Shown here piece after piece: positions 49,691 through 56,668 of a stretch of 64,000 nt of DNA; positions within the stretch are counted from its first letter, which is position 1; every line of letters starts with the position of its first letter. A model generated the notes under the pieces. That model did not search any database. It saw only the letters and a list, made by a program, of their open reading frames with translations, and was not told the DNA's origin. The stretch is from Hofstenia miamia (Eukaryota > Xenacoelomorpha > Acoela), in NCBI GenBank assembly GCA_004352715.1, contig SCFE01000057.1, positions 887,215 to 951,214 on the forward strand, written 5' to 3'. The translations under genes were made by a program, and so were the position numbers.

Positions 49691-52596
49691 TTTTGAAAAT
49701 TTATCAAAGGTGAGGAACAGGGTCCGTTGAAATTGTTAAGAAAAGGAGCCTGAGCTCCCCCGAACGAAATACTTAAAAACCTGGATGTAGAATTGAAACC
49801 ATCGCTTCCAATACTCAGCGCTTAAGTATTTTGATAAAAATGTGTGAAACCCGTTCATGGCGGTGTGTGTAAAGTTAGAAGCCGCAAATTAAAGGCGAAA
49901 AAGAAAGAGGTGGCAATTATCCATCTTGCTGTGCTTTGAAATTTTATATAATCGTTAAATATTTCTTGAGCAAACCATCCCAGAATGTTAAAAATTCCCA
50001 GTAGAACTGAGGTTAAGAAATATGATTACTAAAAATGAAATTTTCAGTAATTTGCTTTATCCCATTAATGGCGAATGGCAACTAAACAACTAAAATTGCC
50101 AATGTAGACTTTCATACGTTAATACTAAGACAAGGTTTAAATTAAAGTGCATTGCAAATTTCCAATATTCTATTTAACGCCTCATCCTTTATAACATTGC
50201 CAACATAATACACAAATGGATCACTCCAAAACAAAAATCTATTGTAAGCCGCATACATCTCTATTTCGAAATATATATTACAAAATAATACTTTGAGAAA
50301 ATTTAATGATTTCTATGGCTGTGGAATTTAAAAATTAATCGATTAATCCTTAATATTTTTGTTTTGTTTGATTGAGATTTGTGAAAACAATTATGTGTTC
50401 CTACTGGTAACATTTTTAACAAGACGAACCAAATACTGTTAATAAGTTTGTGTGCTTACGTAATTGGTTACCTGATAATACTTAAGAGAAACACAAATTC
50501 AATTCCTCTTAACCGAGTTCATCAATAACTGTTAGCGCAGAACTTGTGATTAACTGAAATTAACTATGAATTAGTCTTCAATTTATTAAAACCTAACTAT
50601 TCAAAATAAATTAATCCTTGCTACCCCTAGGTATTTCATGTCTTTCAATGTCAAACAATATATTCTGTGGATGTTGATGGTAATTGTTTTGATGTGACAG
50701 CTAAAGTGGCCATTCTGAAAATACAACAAACGTGTACATTCAAATTAAGTTCAACATGTTTCAATTTTGGTTAGAATTTCCATTCGCGGAACTAAAACGC
50801 TCCGATTTGTTGTAACTAGGTGTAGGCTCAAAATTCACGAAAAAAATTTCTGAAAAATTGAAAAAAGAGGAAAATTCAAAAAATATTCACTAAAACTCAG
50901 GAGTTCACAGATAAATGTAGCCCTATCTTAGGCTCTGCTTTAATAACCGTGTAGAGTAACGTAGCAACACCATATAGAATGATTTAGAAATAGACATATG
51001 GTCACATTATTCCAGATATGCTAAATTTTCAAAACTGTATAAGATAATTGATCAGTGTTGAAGTTGTAAACTGTACTAACAAATTTCCTAGCTAGGCCTC
51101 AGGGTGAATCCCTATTGTTCCCAGCAGGGCAATTTGAAGTTTTTACCTTACATCCATCTTTCTTGATAATTGAGTCCTGCAAACTTCTACAGAAGAATTG
51201 CCTTTGCCACGCCTTGGTAGGACCAAAAACAAATGTTTGGATTTGATCCAAGTTCCGTCCCATTACCAACACAATTAAATTTTCTTGTCTGATGACCCCA
51301 TTTGTTCCAAAATTTTGTTAAAATTATCAACATAATTTTGAAATTCGTAGCGCCACCTATGATATAAGCGTACGCTATAACAATACATGTGTCAATCTAG
51401 CATAGGAAATATCAGTGTTCAATTAGATGGGGCCCATATGCTAAATATATATATAGCAGAGCTAAATGAGCTCTGATCAGAAGAGTGCAAAGTTCACAAT
51501 TATTAGAGCGTATAACAATAATAACCAGTCTGTAAAATCAATGCTTTCATAATTGATAAAATAATAGTCCCAACCTTAAACCTAACTATAATTATATCTT
51601 ATTTAAATAAACTGAATGAGTATCCTAAGAATTCAAGAAATTTCATTAAATAACTGATTTCATTTTTATTGTAACAATAACGGTAAAATACTTCATGGAA
51701 TCATTAATCATTTTATATACCTGGTAAAAACAATGATTTTCAGGTACATTTTCCAAGACAGACAACTCGTTAACAGGATTGACGAAACGAGGTGGGAACT
51801 CATTTCGATTGTCCACAATGATGAAGAAAACGTTGGTGGTTGTAGTGAGAATTGGGTTCCCATCATCTTGCGCTTGAATCGTTAAGTTATGTACACTGGA
51901 AAGATTAGTTTCGCAATCAAACTCCTTTGTTAGTCGAACTTGGAGGTCGATAGAACTGAAATCAAATAATTGCGATGGCTAAAAAGTATCCTCATTAAGT
52001 GTTAAATATAAAAAATGAATAATTTTTGCAAAAAATTAATGGCCAGAATTAAATCAGGTCTTAATTTATAATTCTAAATTGACATTTTTCCTTGGATAGT
52101 CAACACGCACTTTCTGCAAATTGACAATTTAACAAAAACGCCGATTGTAAAATAAAAATTCATTAAAAATTGTAATACAACAATAATTATATATACTAGA
52201 TACAAATTTAGAAGCTAACCGTCAGAAGAGAATAGGTTATAACGCTATTTCCATCCGCATCTTTGTCAGAAGCACTAATGTTGCACAAAACAGTCCCCTT
52301 CAGCATACCGTCCTCGAGGGTAACGTAATAACCCTCTAGTTCACTAAATTCTGGAGCATTGTCATTCAGGTCAATGACTTCGATAACCACAGTGCTGCTC
52401 GAACTACTGCCTGGTTTCACGAGTGTGGAATTAGGTAATGCAGTCGCCACAATTTTAAGCGTGATTGATTTGATTTTTTCATAATCAATTTTGTGCGCCG
52501 TGTTGATCCGGAAGTCCTTAAACAAAAGAGGACCCAACTGAAAAATTCCGGAATGATAATCCGATAACGTTACTTTGATTTGATTGCTAAACATCA
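12601..52596 (-). CDS. Large multi-exon cadherin (partial; twelve exons recognised)
   Basis: This is a calcium-dependent adhesion protein of the cadherin superfamily, expected at the cell surface. Twelve minus-strand exons join in phase: 52596-52220, 51978-51721, 47902-47676, 47241-47072, 46729-46490, 45139-44891, 44198-44017, 43861-43699, 38897-38743, 36887-36584, 19593-19444 and 12853-12601. They give about 909 codons and about eight extracellular cadherin repeats. Diagnostic motifs are IDLNDNAPEF, DVNDNPPVF, NDEPPVF, VFDRE, IDYE and LDFED, each at the usual place in a repeat. All introns are GT-AG, from about 155 bp to 17 kb. No signal peptide, membrane helix or cytoplasmic tail was found, so the gene probably continues past 52596 and below 12601. 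Linkers before 36887-36584 and within 43861-43699 and 12853-12601 lack DxNDN. The subfamily (Fat, Dachsous, protocadherin or other) cannot be told. Exon joins are inferred from phase and protein continuity, not from transcripts. Confidence 0.88.
16918..17841. other. Assembly gap (924 N)
   Basis: Unknown bases in the cadherin intron 12854-19443. Open frames that cross it are artefacts of translating N. The right flank (17850-17940) has a short imperfect repetition of TTGGGAT/TTGGATNT and CTTGCCTTA-type words. Confidence 0.95.
18182..18247. repeat. (ATC)n microsatellite
   Basis: About 21 uninterrupted ATC units. On the minus strand it reads as a methionine run at the end of a chance open frame. 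Confidence 0.95.
19444..19593 (-). CDS. Cadherin exon 11
   Basis: Phase 1 to phase 1, acceptor ttatgcag and donor AACG|GTATGT. It follows exon 10 across a 17-kb intron and restores VDILDVNDNPPVFPYPEY, the best-conserved linker in the gene. It continues with LLLLATDADNVGSDNITYNF. The exon is too short to stand out as an open frame. Confidence 0.9.
19674..20027. repeat. Perfect or near-perfect 177-bp tandem duplication
   Basis: Units at 19674-19850 and 19851-20027 agree base for base as far as read. The pair starts about 80 bp upstream of the acceptor of cadherin exon 11. The identity means it is recent, or an assembly duplication. Confidence 0.85.
20580..20944. repeat. Direct duplication around a 41-bp gap
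   Basis: 20581-20754 and 20796-20940 are the same sequence on either side of the gap 20755-20795. They differ by two substitutions and a 27-bp deletion in the second copy. Both end in GACAGGACAGGACAGACA. Two alleles placed in series, or a young tandem duplication, would both explain it. Confidence 0.85.
21734..22531. mobile_element. Non-autonomous hAT-like element with a nested foldback
   Basis: The ends CAGAGCTGCAAAAAAATTAA and (inverted) CAGGGCTGCTCAAAAATTAA match, and are flanked by 8-bp near-duplicates TATAGTAT and TATAAGAT, the hAT target length. Inside, 22039-22090 and 22143-22193 form an imperfect inverted repeat of about 50 bp with tips CACCCAAC and GTTGGGTG, probably a second element inserted in the first. 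The 120-codon frame across it has no family resemblance. Confidence 0.55.
22700..22739. repeat. (TA)n microsatellite
   Basis: About 38 bp of TA, between the hAT-like element and the middle of the 17-kb cadherin intron. Another TA tract lies at 23125-23156. Confidence 0.95.
26849..29195 (+). mobile_element. RLE-type non-LTR retrotransposon (R2/R4/NeSL-like), 5'-truncated and decayed
   Basis: Reverse-transcriptase sequence starts mid-domain (WMLVGRTFLIQKD, then GNFRP), is cut by a gap at 26990-27487, and resumes with RRGIFQVDSLAPLLF and the catalytic YMDD at 27722-27733. The frame then breaks near 27860. Later frames show INTWVIPVLRYSA (about 28020), LLSVEETVEAESLWLKEYL, a CCHC knuckle (C-x2-C-x7-H-x4-C, 28565-28618), a stop at about 28641, then WDFDIQRSKVIEARRPDIVV (about 28770-28845), the PD-type core of a restriction-like endonuclease. 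These parts in this order mark the RLE class of LINEs. At least three frameshifts or stops make it inactive. (AAT)n lies on both sides. Confidence 0.8.
29196..29604 (-). mobile_element. 3' end of a second LINE-like retroelement, opposite orientation
   Basis: Read on the minus strand, a stop-free frame of 112 codons (29601-29269, e.g. FDDVVTFSIRRPKKHRTLHS) ends at a TGA at 29268-29266. It is followed by about 55 bp with the polyadenylation-like TAAATAAAGT and a terminal (ATT)n at 29211-29196. That layout is a retroelement 3' end. The protein was not recognised. The plus strand also has a 70-codon lysine- and glutamate-rich frame here, probably a shadow. A 5'-truncated copy of the tail lies at 35778-35871. 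Confidence 0.5.
33087..33420. repeat. (TA)n tract spanning an assembly gap
   Basis: TA repeat flanks the 291-bp gap 33117-33407 on both sides. Confidence 0.9.
34132..35554 (-). mobile_element. Tc1/mariner-type DNA transposon with inactive transposase
   Basis: Terminal inverted repeats of about 85 bp (34132-34219 and 35467-35554) match almost perfectly, with TA at both flanks inside (TA)n tracts. Between them lies a transposase on the minus strand. N-terminal helix-turn-helix pieces (LTLEERKFVLKK, then IRDKFEETGSV) occupy about 35400-35170; the next piece, ending DPNRSSQFCE, lies at 35170-34925; the DDE half at 34844-34329 carries QYDGASPHF and PPRSPDLTPMDFCVW. Frameshifts between the three pieces and an internal stop show it is dead. 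Confidence 0.88.
34329..35400 (-). pseudogene. Mariner-like transposase relic
   Basis: The enzyme would bind the terminal repeats and cut and paste the element. The paired helix-turn-helix region and the second and third catalytic aspartates (in QYDGASPHF and RSPDLTP) are visible, but the reading frame changes near 35170 and 34900, and a stop lies in the N-terminal part. The region of the first aspartate (near YWSDKNPHF) straddles a frameshift. Confidence 0.85.
35778..35871 (-). mobile_element. Second, shorter copy of the same LINE-like 3' tail
   Basis: About 94 bp nearly identical to 29196-29290, in the same orientation, again ending in (AAT)n on the plus strand. Shared landmarks are GCTGAAGGCAGACA and AAGTCAAGTTTTACGGCAGC. 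It begins abruptly at GTGACTGTCC (minus strand), as 5'-truncated insertions do. Confidence 0.7.
36584..36887 (-). CDS. Cadherin exon 10
   Basis: Phase 0 to phase 1, acceptor taatttag and donor CTAG|GTAAGT (strong). It joins exon 9 as VSILVHSGTEPVPQFGKSEY, then VEILKVKAYAQNPDEGVSYE, IDTDGVIRVTNAVFDREYI and AAVTVDIL. The linker is VHSGTEPVPQF with no NDN. A second AG ten bases on (ttcattcag) would suit a phase-1 partner and skip exon 9, so exon 9 skipping could stay in frame. Confidence 0.9.
38743..38897 (-). CDS. Cadherin exon 9
   Basis: Phase 1 to phase 0, acceptor tttttttag and donor TCTG|GTATAT. Spliced to exon 8 it gives SDYDGEILLFSKSFTFF, and it carries SCEILLSEEVTIGQYAFTIV and NEVGVSIL, the missing body of the repeat begun in exon 8. 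Without this exon that repeat would be half a domain, which supports its inclusion. The first in-frame stop lies beyond the donor. Confidence 0.82.
39544..40137 (-). CDS. Small secreted PLAT/LH2-domain protein, two exons, nested in cadherin intron
   Basis: Exon 1 is 40137-39873 and exon 2 is 39761-39544, giving about 160 residues. A hydrophobic signal peptide (residues 1 to about 20, VFFVFILLCSSAFSIILL) precedes one PLAT/LH2-like beta-sandwich. Family landmarks are ITVKTFD, SGTNSDVKVRLTF, NDFRSGAIDIFQF and ADNWRMEFIRIFL, corresponding to the usual GTDADVYI, FERGxVDTF and WFLDxVEV positions. PLAT domains bind lipids or membrane proteins; the partner here is unknown. The splice joins TACAG to GCGATC and restores YRDYTGDLLFTEL. 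The donor is GC, not GT. The gene lies on the same strand inside the host cadherin intron 38898-43698. A cysteine pair sits near the C-terminus. The start ATG is the only one before the signal peptide. The family call rests on pattern matching only. Confidence 0.68.
39762..39872 (-). other. GC-AG intron bounded by a 14-bp inverted repeat
   Basis: The intron is 111 bp. Its ends carry the perfect inverted repeat TACAGGCAAAAAAT (39763-39776) and ATTTTTTGCCTGTA (39864-39877), which spans both splice sites. Each arm is TA followed by CAGGCAAAAAAT, like a TA-flanked miniature transposon. The 5' splice site is CAG|GCAAAA and the 3' site is CCTGTAG|GC. Confidence 0.6.
41343..41388. repeat. 30-bp perfect palindrome between 8-bp direct repeats
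   Basis: GTCGAAAG occurs at 41343-41350 and again at 41381-41388. Between them 41351-41380 is a perfect palindrome whose half is CATAGATAACTAAAT. An 8-bp duplication is what hAT-type insertion or excision leaves. Confidence 0.85.
41612..41729 (-). mobile_element. Penelope-like GIY-YIG endonuclease fragment, left arm
   Basis: Minus-strand translation contains VYTFYFAECDISFVGQ, then ISRHFGARIKEHIKKS. This matches the pattern of the C-terminal GIY-YIG-type nuclease of Penelope-like elements (C-x-x-x-YVGQT-x-R-x-L-x-x-R-I-x-EH). No reverse transcriptase is attached. A related fragment faces away from it on the plus strand 30 bp on. Confidence 0.45.
41758..41900 (+). mobile_element. Penelope-like GIY-YIG endonuclease fragment, right arm
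   Basis: Plus-strand translation contains FVYTYNTIAICDECNISLTE, then QTSRHLGV, a stop, and ITEQIQKVYQQ. It is a diverged inverted copy of the fragment at 41612-41729, recognisable at DNA level (TGAATGC, then CATTTCATT and AGACAT). Confidence 0.42.
43699..43861 (-). CDS. Cadherin exon 8
   Basis: Phase 0 to phase 1, acceptor atttttag and donor GGAG|GTAGGT. It continues the previous repeat (VRGTTIGMTTVTEIYF) and then starts a new one (YTFDVFDNTSISDVIGQF, then SDYDG). The linker region reads HEDPNIEF and has no DxNDN motif, so a calcium site is probably lost here. Confidence 0.85.
44017..44198 (-). CDS. Cadherin exon 7
   Basis: Phase 1 to phase 0, acceptor atttttag and donor TCAA|GTAATT. It joins exon 6 as EPITVNVYSTTDLPLFLF and carries VKAYDEDSLPLIYDF and INSTTGVVTLDILP, the core of a repeat. 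The tail (ASITLNVEIQ) runs into exon 8. Confidence 0.88.
44494..44750. mobile_element. Short non-autonomous hAT-like element
   Basis: The left end CAGTGCTTTTCAACC resembles the hAT end at 53348, and the right end GGTTGAAAAATACT is its approximate inverted copy. It is about 257 bp with no coding capacity and lies in the cadherin intron between exons 6 and 7. The right tip has diverged, so no target duplication can be shown. Confidence 0.5.
44891..45139 (-). CDS. Cadherin exon 6 (tandem NAGNAG acceptor)
   Basis: Phase 1 to phase 1, donor AACG|GTTGGC (weak). It reads PITYTVNEAGCFSVNNSTGE, then LDAEFNRIYHFYITA and VNDLDDNLPGF. The acceptor is tattttagcag, so two AGs three bases apart can be used. 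One gives a serine-valine junction and the other a leucine junction, both in frame. 45139 is the start if the first AG is used and 45136 if the second is. Confidence 0.9.
46490..46729 (-). CDS. Cadherin exon 5
   Basis: Phase 1 to phase 1. The acceptor has a strong pyrimidine tract ending gctcctag, and the donor is AATT|GTAAGA. Joined to exon 4 it reads LNTSSGEVFLKSSLEGYI, a textbook TGE-type strand, followed by the linker INGYNDEPPVF and the start of the next repeat (YSFSVDENSNSGYPIGKVLA). The coding frame runs about 45 bp upstream of its first ATG. Confidence 0.9.
47072..47241 (-). CDS. Cadherin exon 4
   Basis: Phase 2 to phase 1, acceptor tttctttag and donor TCAG|GTAACT. The join to exon 3 restores NANDHRPVFSLESND, the linker between repeats. 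It continues with IYVIFAEDIDSGVYGKVEY and FSLNTSSG, the first half of a repeat. Confidence 0.9.
47676..47902 (-). CDS. Cadherin exon 3
   Basis: Phase 0 to phase 2, acceptor tatacttag and donor CACAG|GTATTC. It reads FTAEDPDCQSNPITYSF, then FFSIDYNTGEV, LDFEDGVNIFEFLLIAND and NLTLAIQNANDHR, which is the body of one repeat. The join to exon 2 gives PENHCFYQFTAEDPD, a normal cadherin continuation across a 3.8-kb intron. Confidence 0.9.
47903..51720 (-). other. Cadherin intron 2 (3.8 kb)
   Basis: No gene was recognised. One TA tract is present at 49660. Confidence 0.7.
49660..49685. repeat. (TA)n microsatellite
   Basis: Short TA tract in the cadherin intron 47903-51720. Confidence 0.95.
51721..51978 (-). 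CDS. Cadherin exon 2
   Basis: Phase 0 to phase 0, acceptor ctttttag and donor CCAG|GTATAT. It completes the repeat begun in the previous exon (IQAQDDGNPILTTTT, then FFIIVDNRNEFPPRF) and opens the next (LSVLENVPENHCFYQ). The linker reads VDNRNEFPPRF, a weakened form of DxNDNxP. An in-frame methionine comes too late for a long ATG-initiated frame, so this exon is easy to miss. Confidence 0.88.
52220..52596 (-). CDS. Cadherin exon 1 of those recognised
   Basis: The exon enters in phase 1 after an acceptor ending tttaacag and leaves in phase 0 at ACG|GTTAGC. It holds the body of one repeat (IDYEKIKSITLKIVATA), the classical linker IDLNDNAPEF, and the start of the next repeat with SASDKDADGNSVITYSLL. 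A five-serine run lies before the linker. It is the longest exon seen (377 bp). Its 5' partner must end in phase 1 and was not found within 52597-64000. Confidence 0.9.
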
Positions 52597-53347
52597 CTGT
52601 TAAATATCACTTCTTGCTATACGTTCCTAGCCCTATTAATTGCTTGTAATTACATTACTGTTCTATAACCATGATTTGCGAATCTTGTTGCTGATTATGT
52701 TACCAAAAAGTACTATTTGTTTCAATTTAAATCCATTTCTGACCCAATCGAAACGATTACAAAATTGACCCGGAAACTTTTTGACCCTTGACCTGATAGC
52801 AAGTAAAAGACAAGTTTCAGTTCGTGAAGATTGCAGGAAAAACTACTTACAATTCTAGTCTGGTTTCATGTAAGAAATGCAACTATGAAGATATCGTTAC
52901 AGATATAAATTTTATAATAATTTTTCAAACTTTGGAAAAATTCAACATTATTTTATGTAAGGCTTCAAGAACATTAGTAAATGGGTGAAATTCGAAGACT
53001 GTAATAAACGAAAAAATCACTTGTTCGGAACATGCTTACAAAATATAGAACAATTTTTTAAATTAAAATACCAATTAATGCAATACACCCATGGATTTTC
53101 AAAAACTTTTGAGGTCGTTACATTGTAGTTGTGAAACAAAATATATTAACAAAACTTCATAAATGAATTAAATTATTCATATTGCTCAAGCTAACAAAAC
53201 ATTTCAAAAGACCAAATTTTTTAATCAATTTAAGGCTTAATGTTGGATTTATATAACAGTAATGAAGAGGTGTTTGCAAAATGCTCTCAACAAACATTTG
53301 AACAACAGACCTTCGTAATGCACTTTGCTGGAAACTATTGCGTATTG

Positions 53348-55226
53348 CAGTGTTTTTCAACATTTTACTGAAGTGAGACCCCAATGCAATGTGCTATGCA
53401 AAAACAGCATCTAATTAATGAAAATTGCCGGTAAATGAAAATACGCATGTTCACAGTATTGTACACAAAATTGTATATGTTTGAATAAATAAAATGTATG
53501 CTTATCAAGAAATCAATGGGAAACTTGAGAATGTTGTTTCTTGCATAACTGTTTAAGATTGAGTCGTGCTTTTGACAGACGTACGAAACTCATCTTCTAC
53601 AGCCAGCAATTGTACTCGTTTCTTGAGCTTGATGGTAGTCAGAGCGGAATATCCGAATTCACACAAATAGGAGAATGAGAATTGCACAAGTCGTAGCGCT
53701 TTATTGGAAATTGGAGGGTATTCCTTTTCAAAAAGCAACCAAAATGCATTTAGATTAAGCTCAGAATAATTCAACTTTACTGTCCTGTCATTTAGAACAC
53801 TGGCAAGTTATTCTTCTTCTTTTAATGTGAACTGTCCTTCAGATGACTCAAATTCTACAAATGGGTTTCTAATCCAGTCGTCCTGGTCAACAGATATCAA
53901 CGGAAAATATTTGTCAAAATTCGTTAAAGTTTTTCAAATGGTTCAAAATCAGCAGCCTAATTTCTTGACAATTCCTTGTAAAAACGCTTGGAAACATTTC
54001 CAAATTTCCTGCAGATATGCGTTTCTTCCACGTTGTAAATTTCTTCTGAAAAGCATTTGTTTTGTCAGTAAAAAAGGGTTCCTGTCCTGCATGCTATTGT
54101 TCAAGAGATTTAGTTCATGATATATATCGGCAAGATACGCTAACTTCGAACATCAATGGTCATTACACAAAAATTCTACATAGTCTTTCAGGTTTTCTTG
54201 CAAACAGTTCAATAACTCTTCCCTTAATTCGTAAACACATTAACAATATTCTTCCTCTTGACAACCATCGTATTTCTGTGTACTGGATTAAGGTGGAATA
54301 TTCTGCTTCCATACCCACACAAAGTTTCACATACAGTCGACACTTAAATGGCCTCATCTTGATCTAATTAACTATTTTAACTACCGTATCCAATGCAAAT
54401 TTTAGTTGAGATCCAAGAGTTTTAGCAAATAGTGCTCCGCTATGAATGAAACAATGAGTTTGACTAATATTTGGATTTCGTCTTTTACGATTGATACAGA
54501 CCTTGAAGACATCCTATCATTGCAGGGGCACCATCACTACAAATAAAAGCAGAGTTTGTCAACTTCAATCCACAATACACTAAATATGAATTTAAAACAA
54601 ATATATCTTGTTCTTTTTTTGTTTCTGGCATCGCTTTGCAACACAGAAAATCTACAATAAGGAGTTGTGCTTTACCGTAATCTCATCAACTTGAATCCAA
54701 ATAAGTTATGTTTTAATATTTCTGACTTAAAATTGCATTCAATATCTCTTGACATGTCGTTAATGCGCCTACTTACTGTGTTGTTGAAAAGTGGAATTTT
54801 ACTTACCTCTGATACAGCATCCTCTCCAAACATCCTCACCTCTCTGTATGCAGGTAAAATTACAGTTTCTGCAATTGCATGAAATTTACATTTTTCTTGA
54901 AACTATCTCTACTGTATAATATGCTTCTTGTCCTAAACATAGAAACTTGCCTTTTATTAAATTCCATTGCTCGTTTAAAATATTGTTCGTCTTTCCTCGA
55001 CGATTCAGGATGTTTAGTTTTTAAATGTCGTTTCAGTTTATCTGGTGCCATAGCACTGTTAGCCACAAACAATACACAAAGGTGAAGAGCACTCCGGGTT
55101 GCCACTCCAAGTAAATTTCAGAGCTATGTAGTCTTCACAATATTGACGAACTTTCAATTATAGATTAATTCCATCCTACGTCTCTTGAACCGCATTCATC
55201 TTGCGTTTTTTCACAAATCTATCCAT
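53348..55226 (-). mobile_element. hAT (Charlie/ZBED5-like) DNA transposon relic
   Basis: Minus-strand pieces of one transposase follow in order. The start ATGGATAG at 55226 encodes MDRFVKKRKMN; a BED-type finger region follows (SPLCIVCG, then AMAPDKLKRHLKTKHPESS at about 55060); then KIPLFNNTVSRRINDMSRDI (about 54800), TEIRWLSRGRILL (about 54280) and the C-terminal dimerisation part (KALRLVQFSFSYLCEFGYSA, 53553-53774). Several frameshifts and stops are present. A CAGTGTTTTTCAAC terminus at 53348 fits the Charlie-type end; the opposite end was not found. Confidence 0.8.
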
Positions 55227-55753
55227 GGCTGTAAATCTGTAGGCAGAATGTAGCGAATTTAATTATGTAAAATTTAGTATATTTAAACAAATTTAAAAAA
55301 TATGCATATAATGTGTTGGAGTAAGATGAAAAAACAATTGAATATTCTCCTAATATATTCATAAATTGGTTATTACCCAATATGCCCCTAAGTATTATTG
55401 GCTGGTATAAGTACAATAGAATAATAGAACCAGTACACTTTAATAAATGCCGCGGGCTAACTCCAACAATGATACAATAGATTTTCGAAATTGAATTTAA
55501 CATGTTTATTTATCTTTGTTATAATTTAGAAATCACGGCGTATGGTATTATGGAATAGCTTAATTATACATAGTTTAATATCATATTCTATGAATTTTAT
55601 ATAGACATGACTAATTATAACAGCAAGGTCAGATGAACAATTAAAACAAGGAAATTTAGATGGATTGTGACATTTTACCATAACTAAAATTAGAGAGAAA
55701 TGGGAATTAATCAGAAAACATAAATTGATAAACACAAAAATAAAAGTTGTAAA

Positions 55754-56668
55754 TTAAATATTAGCGTATGCTTCGCGAAAAGAGTTTTCAAGGCCGATTG
55801 GTAAATAGTTTTTCCAAGCATCCAGTGACGTATTCTCTCCACACTCTTCGCAAATACACTTTGAAATCAACTGATATTCATAATATTTGTATATTGTAGT
55901 GACTTCTCCGTACACTTCATGCACTTCGCAAGACATCAAAACTTTCGAAGTGGTAATGGAATCTTCGTCTGTAACATTTGGTTTGCAACAGGAACATTGC
56001 CTAAGCGACACATTGACTTGTTCTAATGGCACAGCTGCAACTGAAGGACAACTTCCAACACACACGCTAGAAAGCATAGGCTGAACAGACTTGCACATAT
56101 AATCGCCAATTTTAACATCTTCTAACCATACGGGTTTCAGGAAACTAGTACATCCATTTTGCGGTAACTTCACACATTCTCCACAACACTTTCCGTTGAC
56201 GTAAGTCCTAAATTCACCTTCTTTACAACTGGGAACATGAGCGCATACATCATCGCGCAATCGACATGTATTTGACCCAACAGTAAAATCCCATGGACAC
56301 TCTTCACCCCTAACACATCTAGAATTGTACTCCAGAAAACCTTTGCTGCATTCACAGCGCTGAACGCATTTCTCTTCACACTGGGGATCTGGAACATCAC
56401 ATGTTGCTGGACACTGCGAACCGCAATCCGCGAACTGCGCATTCTTGTCAGTACACAACAAGAGATTCTCGTCAGGAGGAGGTTCACTGCATCTGTCACA
56501 AGTTTTGCGGCAATATCGGGCCATCCATGGATGGCTGCAGCCTAATACAATCATGGCTTCATTACAATCAGAGGCATCGTCGAAGCAGTAACCCGAATCA
56601 TGAAAAGAGACCACACATGACACCTGTTGAATTACAAAGTGTATTAATACACACGTTCTCAAAAGCAT
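55754..56668 (-). CDS. Secreted ShKT-TIL-VWC-like-CTCK cysteine-rich protein, copy A
   Basis: A single uninterrupted frame encodes 304 residues. A signal peptide covers about residues 1-20. The ShKT module uses C28, C35, C44, C53, C57 and C60, with the core CSHPWMARYCRKTCDRC. The TIL module has exactly ten cysteines (C72, 82, 86, 90, 97, 101, 105, 107, 118, 124). A VWC-like half-module ends in CCGEC (C135-C165). The C-terminus (about 171-280) looks like a cystine knot of the von Willebrand/mucin type, with SVCVGSCPS, CSCCKP and the final CICEEC. The parts are extracellular protein-interaction or multimerisation modules; TIL can inhibit proteases, but that activity is not shown here. ShKT is named for a sea-anemone toxin, yet in such multidomain secreted proteins it is a generic disulphide module. 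The gene is intronless, unlike its neighbours, and has a paralogue 3 kb upstream on the same strand. Confidence 0.9.
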   Translation of the reverse strand: MLLRTCVLIHFVIQQVSCVVSFHDSGYCFDDASDCNEAMIVLGCSHPWMARYCRKTCDRCSEPPPDENLLLCTDKNAQFADCGSQCPATCDVPDPQCEEKCVQRCECSKGFLEYNSRCVRGEECPWDFTVGSNTCRLRDDVCAHVPSCKEGEFRTYVNGKCCGECVKLPQNGCTSFLKPVWLEDVKIGDYMCKSVQPMLSSVCVGSCPSVAAVPLEQVNVSLRQCSCCKPNVTDEDSITTSKVLMSCEVHEVYGEVTTIYKYYEYQLISKCICEECGENTSLDAWKNYLPIGLENSFREAYANI

